Shown in pieces: positions 41,006 through 51,142 of a DNA stretch of 55,515 bases. The position numbers and the translations under genes are program-made. Position 1 is the stretch's first letter; every line of letters begins with the position of its first letter. This stretch comes from Fibrobacterota bacterium (lineage in GTDB: Bacteria; Fibrobacterota; Chitinivibrionia; Chitinivibrionales; Chitinispirillaceae), in the NCBI GenBank assembly GCA_023436205.1, contig JAEZKC010000110.1, positions 1 through 55,515 on the forward strand, written 5' to 3'. The notes beneath the pieces are model-generated. The model had not been told where the DNA came from, did not search any database, and saw only the letters and a list, made by a program, of their open reading frames with translations.

Positions 41006-42409
41006 TCAGGCGCTCTCCCCCAAACTGGCTTCCGGAATATCGGCCAGCTTCTCGGCACTGACCTTTTCATGCTTCCTCTTAAGCTTTCTCATTTCCAGAT
41101 AGAACAGCGTCCCGGTCAGCAGGGATGAACCAAGATCGGACACCGGACCGGATGCGAACACTCCATCGAGCCCCATAAAACGAGGCAGAATAATAAGACA
41201 AGGGATCAGTAGCAATACCTGTCGGGAAAGACTGAGAATCATCGCCTGATGAGGCTTCCCGATTGCCTGAAAATAGTTGGCAGTCACAATCTGAAAACCC
41301 ACGATGGGGAACATGACAAGAAAAATTCTCAATGCACGAGTTCCGATTTCAAGCAGATGAGGATCATTTCTGCTGAACATTCCTATTATAAAGGATGGGA
41401 AAAGCACGGCCGCAAGAAATCCGCCCACGGTAACCACGGTAGCTGCCAGAGATGCAAGCAGATGCGCTTTTTTAACTCTGTCAAACTGCCGTGCCCCATA
41501 GTTGTAACCGATAATGGGCTGAGATCCCTGGTTGATCCCGAAAATGGGCATCATGAACAGCATGGCAACACTGAACACGACCCCCATGGCGGAAATAGCC
41601 ACATCCCCGCCGTAAGCGCCCAACTGATAATTGAGTAACGTAGTCACCACGCTTGCGGCAATCTGCATGAAAAACGGAGCCGACCCCAGTACCACAATCG
41701 ACTTGACCACCGGCCAGTGAGGTGTGAGGTACTTGACATGCAGCTTCAGCAGGCTCTTGCCTCCCAGGTAATAGAACAGCACCCAGGAAGCAGACACGGC
41801 CATGGAAATCACGGTGGCCAGAGCAGCCCCCTGTATTCCCCAGCCAAACACAAAAATGAAAAGCGGATCGAGCAGAAGATTTAAGAGCCCCCCGATCAGC
41901 ATGGTGAACATGGCGATTTTGGGGTTACCCTCCCCGCGTATGAAATTATTCATGCCGAAACCGATGGCCTGAAAGACCGATCCCAGAAGAATGATTCTCA
42001 AATACCCGGCGGCCATGGGCATCACCGCTTCACTGGCTCCGAAAAGCCTCAGCAGTGGGTTTATGAAGATAATGCCTGAAACAGACAACACCAGAGAGAT
42101 ACCAATGAGCAGAGTTGTGGCGTTTCCCAGTATCTGCTCGGCCTCATCCTTTTTCTTCTGCCCCAGCCGAATAGATATGAGGGAATTGGCCCCCAGCCCG
42201 ATCAGCATGCCAAAACCCATGAGCACCACCATTATGGGAAAGCACACGGTGATCCCGGCGATGGCCAGCGACCCGGCAGCCTGCCCCACGAAGGCTCTGT
42301 CAGCCACATTGTACAGGGCATTGATAAGCATGCCGACGATGGCAGGAAGAGAAAACTTGAGAAGAAGTGACCCGATTCTGCCGGTTCCCAGCTGCTCAGC
42401 TCTATTCAT
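41006..42409 (-). CDS. MATE-family multidrug efflux transporter
   Basis: The 467-residue protein has about twelve membrane helices and the MATE/NorM pattern of two related halves. It starts with GSLLLKFSLPAIVGMLINALYNVADRAFVGQ, followed by GLGANSLISIRLGQKKKDEAEQILGNA; the second half begins near PFFMQIAASVVTTLLN with INQGSQPIIGYNYGA. It should export cationic compounds using an ion gradient. The gene is bracketed by direct copies of the 204-bp element. Confidence 0.92.
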   Translation of the reverse strand: MNRAEQLGTGRIGSLLLKFSLPAIVGMLINALYNVADRAFVGQAAGSLAIAGITVCFPIMVVLMGFGMLIGLGANSLISIRLGQKKKDEAEQILGNATTLLIGISLVLSVSGIIFINPLLRLFGASEAVMPMAAGYLRIILLGSVFQAIGFGMNNFIRGEGNPKIAMFTMLIGGLLNLLLDPLFIFVFGWGIQGAALATVISMAVSASWVLFYYLGGKSLLKLHVKYLTPHWPVVKSIVVLGSAPFFMQIAASVVTTLLNYQLGAYGGDVAISAMGVVFSVAMLFMMPIFGINQGSQPIIGYNYGARQFDRVKKAHLLASLAATVVTVGGFLAAVLFPSFIIGMFSRNDPHLLEIGTRALRIFLVMFPIVGFQIVTANYFQAIGKPHQAMILSLSRQVLLLIPCLIILPRFMGLDGVFASGPVSDLGSSLLTGTLFYLEMRKLKRKHEKVSAEKLADIPEASLGESA

Positions 42410-42496
42410 ATATATAGTCCTGGTTTGGTTTCAGAGGAGATGTAATTCGTTCAGGGGTATAAATTAGTTAAAGGCATGCCCTGATCAAAGCGGAGG

Positions 42497-42700
42497 CGGG
42501 GACGGACAATCTTTATGCTTTTATAAGCGCTTAAGTAGGACGGGTAATCAGTTCCGATTGGAAGAAGAGGTGTGGATTATTTCTGGTTAACGGCGAAGAC
42601 GCCTCTCAGGTCACCGGGGGTTGTTTTCCCGCTCTGGAGCAGCATCGAAGATAGTTATCGGAGTCTATCGATCCCGAGTTTTCCGGAGGGGATGGGCTAC
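42497..42700 (+). repeat. Dispersed element, copy 2 (204 bp)
   Basis: It begins GGGGACGGAC and ends GGAGGGGATGGGCTAC. The internal landmarks of copy 1 occur in the same order: GCGCTTAAGTA, GTTAACGGCGAAGACGCCTC, CAGGTCACCGGGG, ATCGAAGATAGT and CCCGAGTTTTCCGGA. It lies upstream of the MATE gene, and its right edge cuts into a lipoprotein gene on the other strand. Confidence 0.8.
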
Positions 42701-42985
42701 AAAATCGTTTGGCAAATCATCTCTATGTTTTAATACTACATCAGTAGCGATAGATTGAGCCTTTTTTGTTAATTCTAGGTTGTTGAAATAATTTGATGGG
42801 ACATTATTTTTTGACCGAATAGTAGCTTTCAAAAAATATTCTTTAGCAACAATCCAATTTTTCTGTTTTGCATGCTCGAATCCAATTTTGTGATAAAACT
42901 CTGGTTCAGGTAGTTTATTCTTACAATTAAATGTAAGTTGTAAAATTAATATGCTTACAAATAAAGAAATCCTTGATAATTTCGC
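42665..42985 (-). pseudogene. Remnant of a TPR-like lipoprotein gene
   Basis: The reverse-strand frame reads KLSRISLFVSILILQLTFNC (lipoprotein signal), then EFYHKIGFEHAKQKNWIVAKEYFLKA (TPR-like), and runs about 100 codons. Its 3' end lies inside repeat copy 2, and the stop codon is supplied by the repeat. The expected start codon is GCG at 42985-42983, seven bases after a GGAG ribosome site. There is no ATG, GTG or TTG in place, so the gene appears dead at both ends. Confidence 0.55.
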
Positions 42986-43094
42986 TTAAGTTCTCCATAG
43001 TATAGATTCCCACTCTAAACCCTTTCGTTACCTCCTGTTTTTCCCTATTTATCTCCTGTAATTTATCTTTATTGTCTGGAACGAAAGTGGCAAC

Positions 43095-43208
43095 CTAATT
43101 CTTCTTCTCAAAATCCAAGACCAGCTCAAATTTCACACCTTTTACACCCCATTTTTCAACCAATTCCTTACCTTGATCAGTTACGAAAACGCTTGTTACT
43201 TTCGGTAG
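43095..43208 (-). pseudogene. C-terminal gene fragment cut by a repeat unit
   Basis: A 37-codon reverse frame reads PKVTSVFVTDQGKELVEKWG, then VKGVKFELVLDFEKKN and stop. It looks like the natural C-terminus of a globular protein. Its 5' end begins inside the repeat unit GGTAGTCCATCCCC (43204-43218), so the rest of the gene has been lost there. The family is not identified. Confidence 0.45.
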
Positions 43209-43218
43209 TCCATCCCCC
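43204..43218 (+). repeat. Single GGTAGTCCATCCCCC unit
   Basis: This is one copy of the short dispersed unit with a G-to-A change, at the broken 5' edge of the gene fragment 43095-43208. The 214 bases to the next unit at 43433 hold nothing I recognise. Confidence 0.7.
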
Positions 43219-43432
43219 TAAAATCCTGTCTTACGCTAAACTAATCTGAAGTGGCAGATCGCACCATAGACCAGTATACCGGGTATCAAGTTCTGCGCAA
43301 CATGGTAAAAATCTGTTCATTCACGCCAAATAACAAATCAAACCTCCCCCCCAAAAAAATTAAAACCCGAATCAGGATAATGGGCGTTGATGAAGAACCT
43401 TGAAACCGGTGGACAGCCCCCAAAAGCCAATC

Positions 43433-43446
43433 GGGGACGGATTATC
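43433..43446 (-). repeat. Inverted GGGGACGGATTATC unit
   Basis: The unit is a reverse-oriented relative of GGTAGTCCGTCCCC, followed by a T-rich/CTTAAG stretch like the start of the 204-bp elements. It sits at the truncated 3' end of the histidine kinase pseudogene. Confidence 0.6.
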
Positions 43447-43457
43447 TTTTTACTAAC

Positions 43458-44375
43458 TTAAGCTTTTAAGCAACCAGGGAAAATGAGCCTATCCGAAGAA
43501 ACCGCTCCAAACTCAATGACGGTAAGGTCGTTATGGGCAGTGAACTTCCAGGCATTGCGCAGCAGGTTTTCCAGTGCCAGATGTATGAGCCGCGGATCGG
43601 CATCAGCGTGCACGTTTTCCTGAATGATGAATTCCGCATTGCGTCCGGGATCCGCGCTGCTTGTCTCCTTAAGATAGTCTCGGACGATTGTGCTGAGGTT
43701 GACATCCTCCCGCTTTAATCCCTGCCTTCCGATACGCGAAAGGCTGAGCATATCATCGATGATCGCCTGCATTTTTTCCACACCACCAGTGATGCGCCCC
43801 AGAAAATCCCTGCCCTCCTCATCGAGACGGTCGGCATAGTCTTCGGAGAGAAACTGGGCAAACCCGCTTATGGTCCGCAAAGGGTTACGCAGATCGTGCG
43901 ATACGGAATAGGAAAAGGATTCCAGATCGCGGTTGGTGGAAGCCAGTTCTTCGGCATACCGCTGCAGAGCCTGCTCGGCCTGCTTGCGGTCGGTGATGTC
44001 TATGCCCGTGGCGATCCAGAATTCAGGTTTTCTGTGTTAGTCAAGCAAAATGGTGTTGCACCACCGTATGAAACACTTTTCGCCGCTTTTAGTCAGCTAA
44101 TGGTTTCATGCTCAATCAAAGGCTCCCCGGCTATAAGCCGCTCTACAACACTCCGCACTCCCCGGACGCTCTTCGGGCGGAAGAAAGTATATCGGTCAGC
44201 ACTACCACGGTTCCTGTACGTCCGGCCTGATCATACTTAATGGGAGCAACACATCGGCCGAAAGAATCCGTTCCCCTCCTTTTTCATACCGGACCAGCTT
44301 CTATGCACACACCCGGCAGAGATGAGAAAACCCTTTCTCCGCTCAGAATACCCATTGGCTCCGTTTTTGCATGGT
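43458..44375 (-). pseudogene. Degraded multi-PAS histidine kinase
   Basis: Read on the reverse strand in shifting frames, a first PAS ends APIKYDQAGRTGTVVVLTDI. A second PAS reads RSVVERLIAGEPLIEHETIS, frameshift, GEKCFIRWCNTILLD, stop (44037-44039), KPEFWIATGIDITDRKQAEQAL. HisKA follows (SYSVSHDLRNPLRTISGF), then the start of the HATPase (HLALENLLRNAWKFT). Open frame remains only from 44036 down to 43458. The ATPase is truncated at the repeat unit at 43433. There are at least two frameshifts, one stop and a lost C-terminus. Confidence 0.8.
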
Positions 44376-44509
44376 CTTCTCTCTCAGTTCCAGAATGTGT
44401 ATGATCACGCGGTATGAACCGTTACCCCAGTCGTGAGGAGCCGCTCGTGCATGAACGTACCTTAGAACACTTCACAACTTGTGCCTGAAAGATCTCGAGA
44501 ACTGGATCC

Positions 44510-47500
44510 ATGAAACGTTTTCTCCTGATTGCAGCTGTCGTTTTGGCCGCTCTGATTGTAACACTTCTTGCAGTTATCACCATCGCTGCAAACAGCAGCT
44601 CTGTCCATCAGTACGCGGTTTCTCGGGTGAATGAATTCATCCCCGGCACGCTCAAACTGGACAGAATCCATATCTCTCCCCTGGGAATTCAAGTGGAAAT
44701 TCTCAATTTCACTCTCCTGGACCCCGAAGGGGAGGAGCTTGCATCCTTTGAGCGCTTCTTTGCCGATGTTTCACCATGGGCCCTGATCGGGCGAAAACTG
44801 CTTGTCCGTAAAGCCGTGCTTGAGAACCCGCGGGCCCTTGTCCAAACCGACAGCAGCGGAAATCTCACTCTGCTCAGTGCCTTTCCCCAGGGTGACCCCA
44901 AACCTGAGGATACACTGCCTGCTCCCCGCAACGGCGCCCTCATTCCCATACAGCTGCGTAGCCTCGATATTGTCGGCGGTACGATATACTTCGTCTCCCG
45001 ACGGGATAGTCTGGAAGTTCAGACGTTCGGCCTGGCTGTAGCTGCCAGCGCAGAGACCGGATCCATGTCGGCAGACCTGGCAGTGAGTTTCGACTCGCTT
45101 GCTCTGAAACAAGCGGCGACAAACCTCCGGCTGTTCGATCTGCAGCTGCTGGCTCGAGTGCGCAACCTTGACATTGATTCACTCCATCTGCAGCTTGGAA
45201 CGGAGAGATCAACGCTTGCCTTAAGCGGCCGTGCCTCATCTCGGACCGATAATCCTCTGGTCAATCTGAACCTCACGTCTGATCTCTCCCTTTCAGAGCT
45301 GAAGGATCTGGCCGCGCTTAAGGAAAATCTAACCGGAACCACCAGAGTTGAGGTGAACGTTTCCGGCCTTGTCTCAAATCCGGATGTCAATCTAAACGTC
45401 TCGTATGGTGGCGGCACAATCTGGGGATATCCGGTAAGAGCTGCAGAACTTGGCGCCCTGCTTGAGGACCGCATCCTGCGGCTTTCCCCTCTCAGCATCC
45501 GTGCTCCAGCAGGCGCTGTCGATGCAGCCGGCACCATCGATTTCCGCGGGGTATTTCCCGACGGATTGCTTGAACCGATGGGCTCACTGCAGAATCTCAG
45601 ATACAGTATGGATGTAACCGGAAAGAATATGAGGCTTCAGAGTGTTGCGCCTGAACTGTCCGGTGCTCTGGAAGCAGAACTCAAACTTGAAGGGCATGGT
45701 GCAGCCCCCGATTCCCTCTCTGTAAAATCGACTCTTTCGGCAAAAGCAGCTTCTCTGAAGCTCAGCCCGCACACTCTGCCCCTTGATGCCTATGTCAATA
45801 TTTCGGCAGCTCTGGAGAAGGGGACTGCGCAGATCGCCAACTTTTCCGGACGAATTGGAGACGCCGCTCTTACCCTGACCGGGGGATACTCCCTGTCAAC
45901 AGGGTCAATGGACGCGGATCTCGACCTTTCCGTTCCCTCTCTGCAGACAATGTTTCTATTTGCTGGACTGAAGGATAGCACTTCAGGAAGTGCGTCACTC
46001 TCCGCACAGCTCACCGGGGATCTTAAGGATCCCCAGGGAGAGGTCAATCTCACTGCCCGAAGTCTTGCAATGAGTGGCATGCAGATAGACAGCGTCAAGC
46101 TTTCCGGATTACTTGAAAAAGGCGGCATTGCACGGATAAACAGGCTCTCCATTGACAGGTTGAATTCGGCTATCGAAGTAACTGGTTCTGCACGGCTGAT
46201 GCGCAATGGGACGGTGGTTCCGGTCGAAAGCATGGTAATTGATCTAACGATGCTTTCCGGAAACATCAATGTAGAGGATTTCATAGATTCAATCTTTGGT
46301 AAAGTCGCTCTGGATGCGCGGGTTCAGGGTACGATCGGAGACCCTGAGGGATACGCACGTGTTTCTGCTTCAGATCTGTCCTCAGCCGGCCAGAGCATCT
46401 CGGGAATCGACCTTTCAGCCAGATTTACAAACAAACGGGCAAATATAGATCAGCTGAAGATTGCTGTCGTTCCCGGACAGGAGCTTGTCATCAGCGGATG
46501 GGCCGCACTTGCCGACTCTTTCGATATTACTCTGACAGCTTCCGATCTTGACCTCAACGAACTGGAGCCCCTGACAGGGGTCGGGACCCTGCACGGGGCG
46601 CTCTCCCTCGCTTTCCGGGCCGGGGGTACCTACAGTCAACCTCACGCTGATGGGTCAGTCGACATCCGCAGTGTACGTGTCGATTCCCGCACTGTCGATG
46701 ACATCGCTCTTTTTCTTGAGTTGAGGGACCAGCAGGTGAGTCTCTCCGGCACAGCTGTGGGCGACATCAGGGCCACCTATGATCTGGGATCAAGGAATTT
46801 CAGTGCAGATGTTCAAATAGACGATCTGCTGCTCGATCCCTATCTGGCAATCTCGGGCCAGGCTCTTGAAGGGACTGTAACGGCCTCGATAAGGGCATCG
46901 GGAAACACAGACTCCATATCTGGAATTTCGGCCACCGCGGATATCTTGAATCTTAACATCGGCTACCGGGGAAAGCGGGTGATCGAGACAGAAGGTTTAT
47001 TGGTATCTGTACAGAACAACAGGTACTCTGTTCCGGAATTTTCGATAGCATTGGCGGGCGATGGATCGTTTGCAGGCCATGCTCAGGGAAGTCTCGCCGG
47101 GCCTCACGATGTTGTTCTGACCGGAACCTTACCCCTGACTATTGTAAACTACTTCACTGAACAGCTGCCGGACAGCAGAGGTAGTGTTGATCTGGATCTG
47201 TCTTTTAGAGGCATGCCGGATGCACCTGACCTCAAGGGTGAGGTAAGGCTGAGAGATGTAAGCGTCACACTGCCGGGCCTGTATCAGAGGCTGCACTCCT
47301 TTAATGGACGCATCATTGCAGACAACCGGTCTGTGCGGATTGAATCGGTTCGCGGTAACATTGACAACGGATCATTTGCGGTTTCCGGCGAGATGAAGCT
47401 TGAAAAGTTCACCCCGACAGATCTCAGCGGCAGGATAGATTTAAGAACATTACCTGTCAGTGTACCCGATATGGTCGACTTGGTTGTTGATGCGCAGATT

Positions 47501-48412
47501 GATTTTGCAGGAAATGCGGATACATCCCGCGTATTTGGAGATATTGTTCTGCTTGATGGCATTTTCTACCAGGACATCGCAATTAATCCCCTGGCCAACA
47601 TAGGTCAGGCCAGACGAAGGGAAACAGCTTCTGCACCGCCTCAGATCGAAACTCCCTATCTGAGAAACATGGTCCTGGATATCGGCATACAAGCACGGGC
47701 ACCATTCCGTGTCAATAACAATCTTGCCGATCTCACAATTGCTCCGGATCTTCAGCTCATGGGTACACTTGCTGCTCCGGCTCTCAACGGAAGAGCAGAT
47801 GTCCAGCAGGGTACTGTTACCTACCTGAGGAAAGAGTTTGAGGTGAAACGCGGCTTGATAGAGTTTGTAAATCCGTATGCAATAGAGCCGAGAGTGGATA
47901 TTCAGGGGGTGATCCCTGTTGATGAGAGGGTGCTGGAGCTGGAGATATCGGGAACTCTTGATGATCTGGTTTTCAAGCTGGGGAGCAACGATCCGACCCT
48001 TGAGGATCAGGATATACTGTCACTACTGGTTCTGGGCAGAACCATCGGGGAGCTGCAGGACAATTTCCTTCCGGGTGCAAGCGGCAGCGGCGGACAAACT
48101 AACCAGCAGCTGCTTGCCTCTCTTATAGCCTCCACTTTCAGCGATGACATTAGGGAAGCGACCGGTCTGGATATTCTTGAGGTTGAAACCGGGGATGAAT
48201 CGGATGAAGATTCTGACCGGATCGCTGTCACTATGGGAAAACAGTTCACGCGTCAACTTGCAACGCGATACACTGTGGAATCAGAGGATGGGGAAGTGGT
48301 GCAGCGGGCAGCAGCGGAGTATCGGGTGCTGCAGAATATTCTGGTGGAGGCTTTTCAGGACACCAGAGGAATATTCGGTGGAGCGCTGAAGCTTTTCTGG
48401 GAGAGAAGATAG
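44510..48412 (+). CDS. tamB: TamB-family translocation/assembly protein
   Basis: The 1300-residue AsmA/TamB-type protein has one N-terminal membrane helix (about 4-27). A very long repetitive beta-rich periplasmic region follows (strand motifs such as LSGRASSRTDNPLVNLNLTSDLSL). The TamB C-terminal domain contains DIQGVIPVDERVLELEISGTLDDLVFKL, DPTLEDQDILSLLVLGRT and the TRQLATRYTVES strand. Such proteins form lipid-conducting or protein-assembly bridges across the periplasm with an Omp85 partner. The next gene starts immediately after its stop and encodes that partner. Confidence 0.9.
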   Translation: MKRFLLIAAVVLAALIVTLLAVITIAANSSSVHQYAVSRVNEFIPGTLKLDRIHISPLGIQVEILNFTLLDPEGEELASFERFFADVSPWALIGRKLLVRKAVLENPRALVQTDSSGNLTLLSAFPQGDPKPEDTLPAPRNGALIPIQLRSLDIVGGTIYFVSRRDSLEVQTFGLAVAASAETGSMSADLAVSFDSLALKQAATNLRLFDLQLLARVRNLDIDSLHLQLGTERSTLALSGRASSRTDNPLVNLNLTSDLSLSELKDLAALKENLTGTTRVEVNVSGLVSNPDVNLNVSYGGGTIWGYPVRAAELGALLEDRILRLSPLSIRAPAGAVDAAGTIDFRGVFPDGLLEPMGSLQNLRYSMDVTGKNMRLQSVAPELSGALEAELKLEGHGAAPDSLSVKSTLSAKAASLKLSPHTLPLDAYVNISAALEKGTAQIANFSGRIGDAALTLTGGYSLSTGSMDADLDLSVPSLQTMFLFAGLKDSTSGSASLSAQLTGDLKDPQGEVNLTARSLAMSGMQIDSVKLSGLLEKGGIARINRLSIDRLNSAIEVTGSARLMRNGTVVPVESMVIDLTMLSGNINVEDFIDSIFGKVALDARVQGTIGDPEGYARVSASDLSSAGQSISGIDLSARFTNKRANIDQLKIAVVPGQELVISGWAALADSFDITLTASDLDLNELEPLTGVGTLHGALSLAFRAGGTYSQPHADGSVDIRSVRVDSRTVDDIALFLELRDQQVSLSGTAVGDIRATYDLGSRNFSADVQIDDLLLDPYLAISGQALEGTVTASIRASGNTDSISGISATADILNLNIGYRGKRVIETEGLLVSVQNNRYSVPEFSIALAGDGSFAGHAQGSLAGPHDVVLTGTLPLTIVNYFTEQLPDSRGSVDLDLSFRGMPDAPDLKGEVRLRDVSVTLPGLYQRLHSFNGRIIADNRSVRIESVRGNIDNGSFAVSGEMKLEKFTPTDLSGRIDLRTLPVSVPDMVDLVVDAQIDFAGNADTSRVFGDIVLLDGIFYQDIAINPLANIGQARRRETASAPPQIETPYLRNMVLDIGIQARAPFRVNNNLADLTIAPDLQLMGTLAAPALNGRADVQQGTVTYLRKEFEVKRGLIEFVNPYAIEPRVDIQGVIPVDERVLELEISGTLDDLVFKLGSNDPTLEDQDILSLLVLGRTIGELQDNFLPGASGSGGQTNQQLLASLIASTFSDDIREATGLDILEVETGDESDEDSDRIAVTMGKQFTRQLATRYTVESEDGEVVQRAAAEYRVLQNILVEAFQDTRGIFGGALKLFWERR

Positions 48413-51142
48413 ATGAGAACTGTTCATATGTACAGCCTGGCATTTCTTCTGGCAGCAGTTTGCGCCGCGGCCGCCGATGAAATGGTGAGGAGCGTTTCAT
48501 ACGGACTGACCCGCGAGTCTGCGGACTCTGCTGAGCTTGTCCGGGTTGCAGATCAGCTCATTTCGCTGCGGGAGAACCAGCCGCTTGAATCTCCCGCCAT
48601 GGCCCAATCCATCGATGCCCTGAAAGCCTGCCGTCTTTTCGAGAGTATTGATGTAGAGATGTCTGACGGGAGCGTGCATTTTTCGCTTACACCCGCCCGC
48701 CATGTGAGGGATATACGTATACGCGGTGCGCATCCGCTCTTTGCAGATGAGGTTGAGGCTGCAATGAGTACCTATCCCGGTGACATTTTCAGAGAAGAAA
48801 TGCTCAGTCAACAGGAATCAATAATCACCGACTTTTATAAAGGTGAGGGTTTTGTCTCTCCCCGGGCCAAAGTGACAAGCAGCGCACATCGATCAGGCGA
48901 TGGCATAGTGCTTCATGTGGATATTGATGCCGGAGTTTATTACCGGCTTGATGGGATCAAAATAAGCGGCAACAATGTGGTGTCAGGTTTTGGCCTGAGA
49001 AGAAGGATGAAGATATGGCGGTCATCACTTTTCCCCGGAAGCGCCGGGAGGTTTCTGGAGAAAGACCTCAGAAGCGACGTCGCTGCACTTGTGGAACTGT
49101 ACCGATCCAAACGGTTTGCAGATGTTCAGATCCGCGATACGGTCATAATTGATTCCTCAGACAATACGGCAACGGTGGTTCTGGATATTGACGAAGGTGA
49201 CCGTTACAGGATAGAGTACTCCGGGCGCAAAGAGCGGGGATTCAGCAAACGTGCCTTGAACAGCGAAGTCACCATTTTCAGTATGGGTAACCGCAACAAT
49301 CTGGGGTTAAGAAGCTCCATGAGAGCAATTGACAAGAAAATGCGTGAATCGGGGTATCTTGACGCACAGATCGACTTCAGCGATACCGCAGTGCGGAAAA
49401 GGAACTACACAGAACGTGTCGTCACCTTCGACATCAACCGGGGACCACGCACAACGGTTTCTTCCATCCGTATAGATGGCAGCAGCCGGGTCGGCACTGA
49501 CCAGATACGGGCGCAGATGCTGCACACCGACAGAGGAAGTGCCTCCAGACGGACCTTCAACCCGGAAGTGCTCCAGGAGGATGTTGTTGCAATTCGGATG
49601 CTTTATCTCTCCCGCGGCTTTCTTAATGCACAGGTTTCTTCCAGTGTGAACATAGCCGATCACTCCGCTGCTATCATCATCGAAGTCGACGAGGGAGCAC
49701 AGACGCGTATAGATGATGTCAGCGTGGATATGGACCGGTTTCCCGATATCGATGCTGACAAGGTGATAAAAGCCAAATCTGGTGACATATTCAGCAGTTC
49801 ACTGCTCAATCAGAATGCACGCAATTTACAGGAGATTATTGCGGAAAAGGGCTATCCGCACGTTGAAGTCACTCCTGTCACGCGAATGAACAGTGACAGC
49901 AGCAGGGCAGACGTGGAGTTCCGTATAGACGAAGGACCACTGGTGCATATGGGCGATGTCCGATATATCGGTGCCTTCCGAACGCAGGAGAGAGTGCTGG
50001 ACAGGGCACTGAAGGCATCACCCGGAGAACCTCTTTCACTCAGAGACATTGCCGAAACTCAGAACAGAATCAGAGACATGGGACCGTTTGCTTCTTCACG
50101 TTTCAGGATCATCGGGTTGCGTGAGAAGCGGGATACTGTGCAGGTGTTTATTGAAGTTACCGAGGCAGAGTCCTACTACGGAATTCTGAGCGCCGGGTAT
50201 CAGTCCGATGAGGGACCGTTTTTAGATGTCAAGATCGGCGATCGCAACATTATGGGACTCAATAAAAACGGCTGGGTAAGTGCAGAAGTGAGTCAGATCG
50301 GCTATCGCGGCGAAGTGAACTTCGTCGATCCCCGCCTTCTGGGCACCAGCTTGCGGGCACTTATCGGGATCTACGGAGAAAGCATTTCTGAACTCAACCT
50401 TGACTGGGGGAGGACCGCTTACGGCATATCGAGCGCAATCAGCTCATCAATCGGCAGGCACGCAGTGCTTGGCGTGGGTACTAGCTACGAGCGCCGCCGC
50501 TTTGAGGGAACACCTCCGGATTCTCTTGTGCCGTTTTACGATGAAGATTCCTGGCGCGATATTGTGGTGGTGAGTCCGACATTCTCCTATGACCGCAGGG
50601 ATAATTTCACCCGCCCGCGCAGTGGGGTTTTTCTTGAAGCCACGGTTGAAGTGTCAAACGGCATCGCCAATGCACTGGATGATTTCGCAAAAGTTCAGGC
50701 AGAATTCAGAGGGTATTTTTCGCCGCAGTCCAGGCTGACCATAGCGGGAGTTGCCCGGGGGGGCTACATCCTTTCCTACGGCGGAGAGTCGGAGATCTCC
50801 ATCGATCAACTCTTCTATCTTGGCGGGACCCAGAATATCCGCGGGTTCAGCAGAAACCTTTTCAATCCCGATTCCAGCGGCGGTACTGCGACCATCTCGG
50901 CAAGCATCGAGGCACGCATTGACATAGGACTGAATATTGAGCTTGCTCTTTTCTCCGATGCCGGCAGACTGGAAGATGATTTCGATACCTTTTCTGCCGG
51001 CCAGTTTCGGTCATCAGCGGGTGCGGGGATTCGGTACATCACTCCTATCGGCCCGGTCGGTCTTCTTTACGGACACAAGCTTAACCGCAGGGAAGGCGAA
51101 GGAGCGGGCGCATTTCATTTCTCTTTGGGCTATACATTCTGA
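48413..51142 (+). CDS. Omp85-family outer membrane assembly protein (TamA/BamA-like)
   Basis: The 909-residue protein has a signal peptide (about 1-21, ending AAAADE). About six POTRA domains begin near residues 88, 175, 263, 340, 425 and 505 (typical strand VRDIRIRGAHPLF; VSSIRIDGSSRVG). A 16-strand barrel follows from about 580 (YYGILSAGYQSDEGPFLDVKIGDRN), with loop motif LFYLGGTQNIRGF, and it ends FHFSLGYTF. Canonical BamA has five POTRAs and TamA three. Adjacency to tamB (zero spacing) favours a TamA-like role, though it could also be this organism's BamA. Confidence 0.88.
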   Translation: MRTVHMYSLAFLLAAVCAAAADEMVRSVSYGLTRESADSAELVRVADQLISLRENQPLESPAMAQSIDALKACRLFESIDVEMSDGSVHFSLTPARHVRDIRIRGAHPLFADEVEAAMSTYPGDIFREEMLSQQESIITDFYKGEGFVSPRAKVTSSAHRSGDGIVLHVDIDAGVYYRLDGIKISGNNVVSGFGLRRRMKIWRSSLFPGSAGRFLEKDLRSDVAALVELYRSKRFADVQIRDTVIIDSSDNTATVVLDIDEGDRYRIEYSGRKERGFSKRALNSEVTIFSMGNRNNLGLRSSMRAIDKKMRESGYLDAQIDFSDTAVRKRNYTERVVTFDINRGPRTTVSSIRIDGSSRVGTDQIRAQMLHTDRGSASRRTFNPEVLQEDVVAIRMLYLSRGFLNAQVSSSVNIADHSAAIIIEVDEGAQTRIDDVSVDMDRFPDIDADKVIKAKSGDIFSSSLLNQNARNLQEIIAEKGYPHVEVTPVTRMNSDSSRADVEFRIDEGPLVHMGDVRYIGAFRTQERVLDRALKASPGEPLSLRDIAETQNRIRDMGPFASSRFRIIGLREKRDTVQVFIEVTEAESYYGILSAGYQSDEGPFLDVKIGDRNIMGLNKNGWVSAEVSQIGYRGEVNFVDPRLLGTSLRALIGIYGESISELNLDWGRTAYGISSAISSSIGRHAVLGVGTSYERRRFEGTPPDSLVPFYDEDSWRDIVVVSPTFSYDRRDNFTRPRSGVFLEATVEVSNGIANALDDFAKVQAEFRGYFSPQSRLTIAGVARGGYILSYGGESEISIDQLFYLGGTQNIRGFSRNLFNPDSSGGTATISASIEARIDIGLNIELALFSDAGRLEDDFDTFSAGQFRSSAGAGIRYITPIGPVGLLYGHKLNRREGEGAGAFHFSLGYTF

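Noticed and set aside
43896..44240. 114-codon forward frame
   Set aside because: It is the shadow of the reverse-strand PAS/HisKA pseudogene, whose protein motifs are clear.
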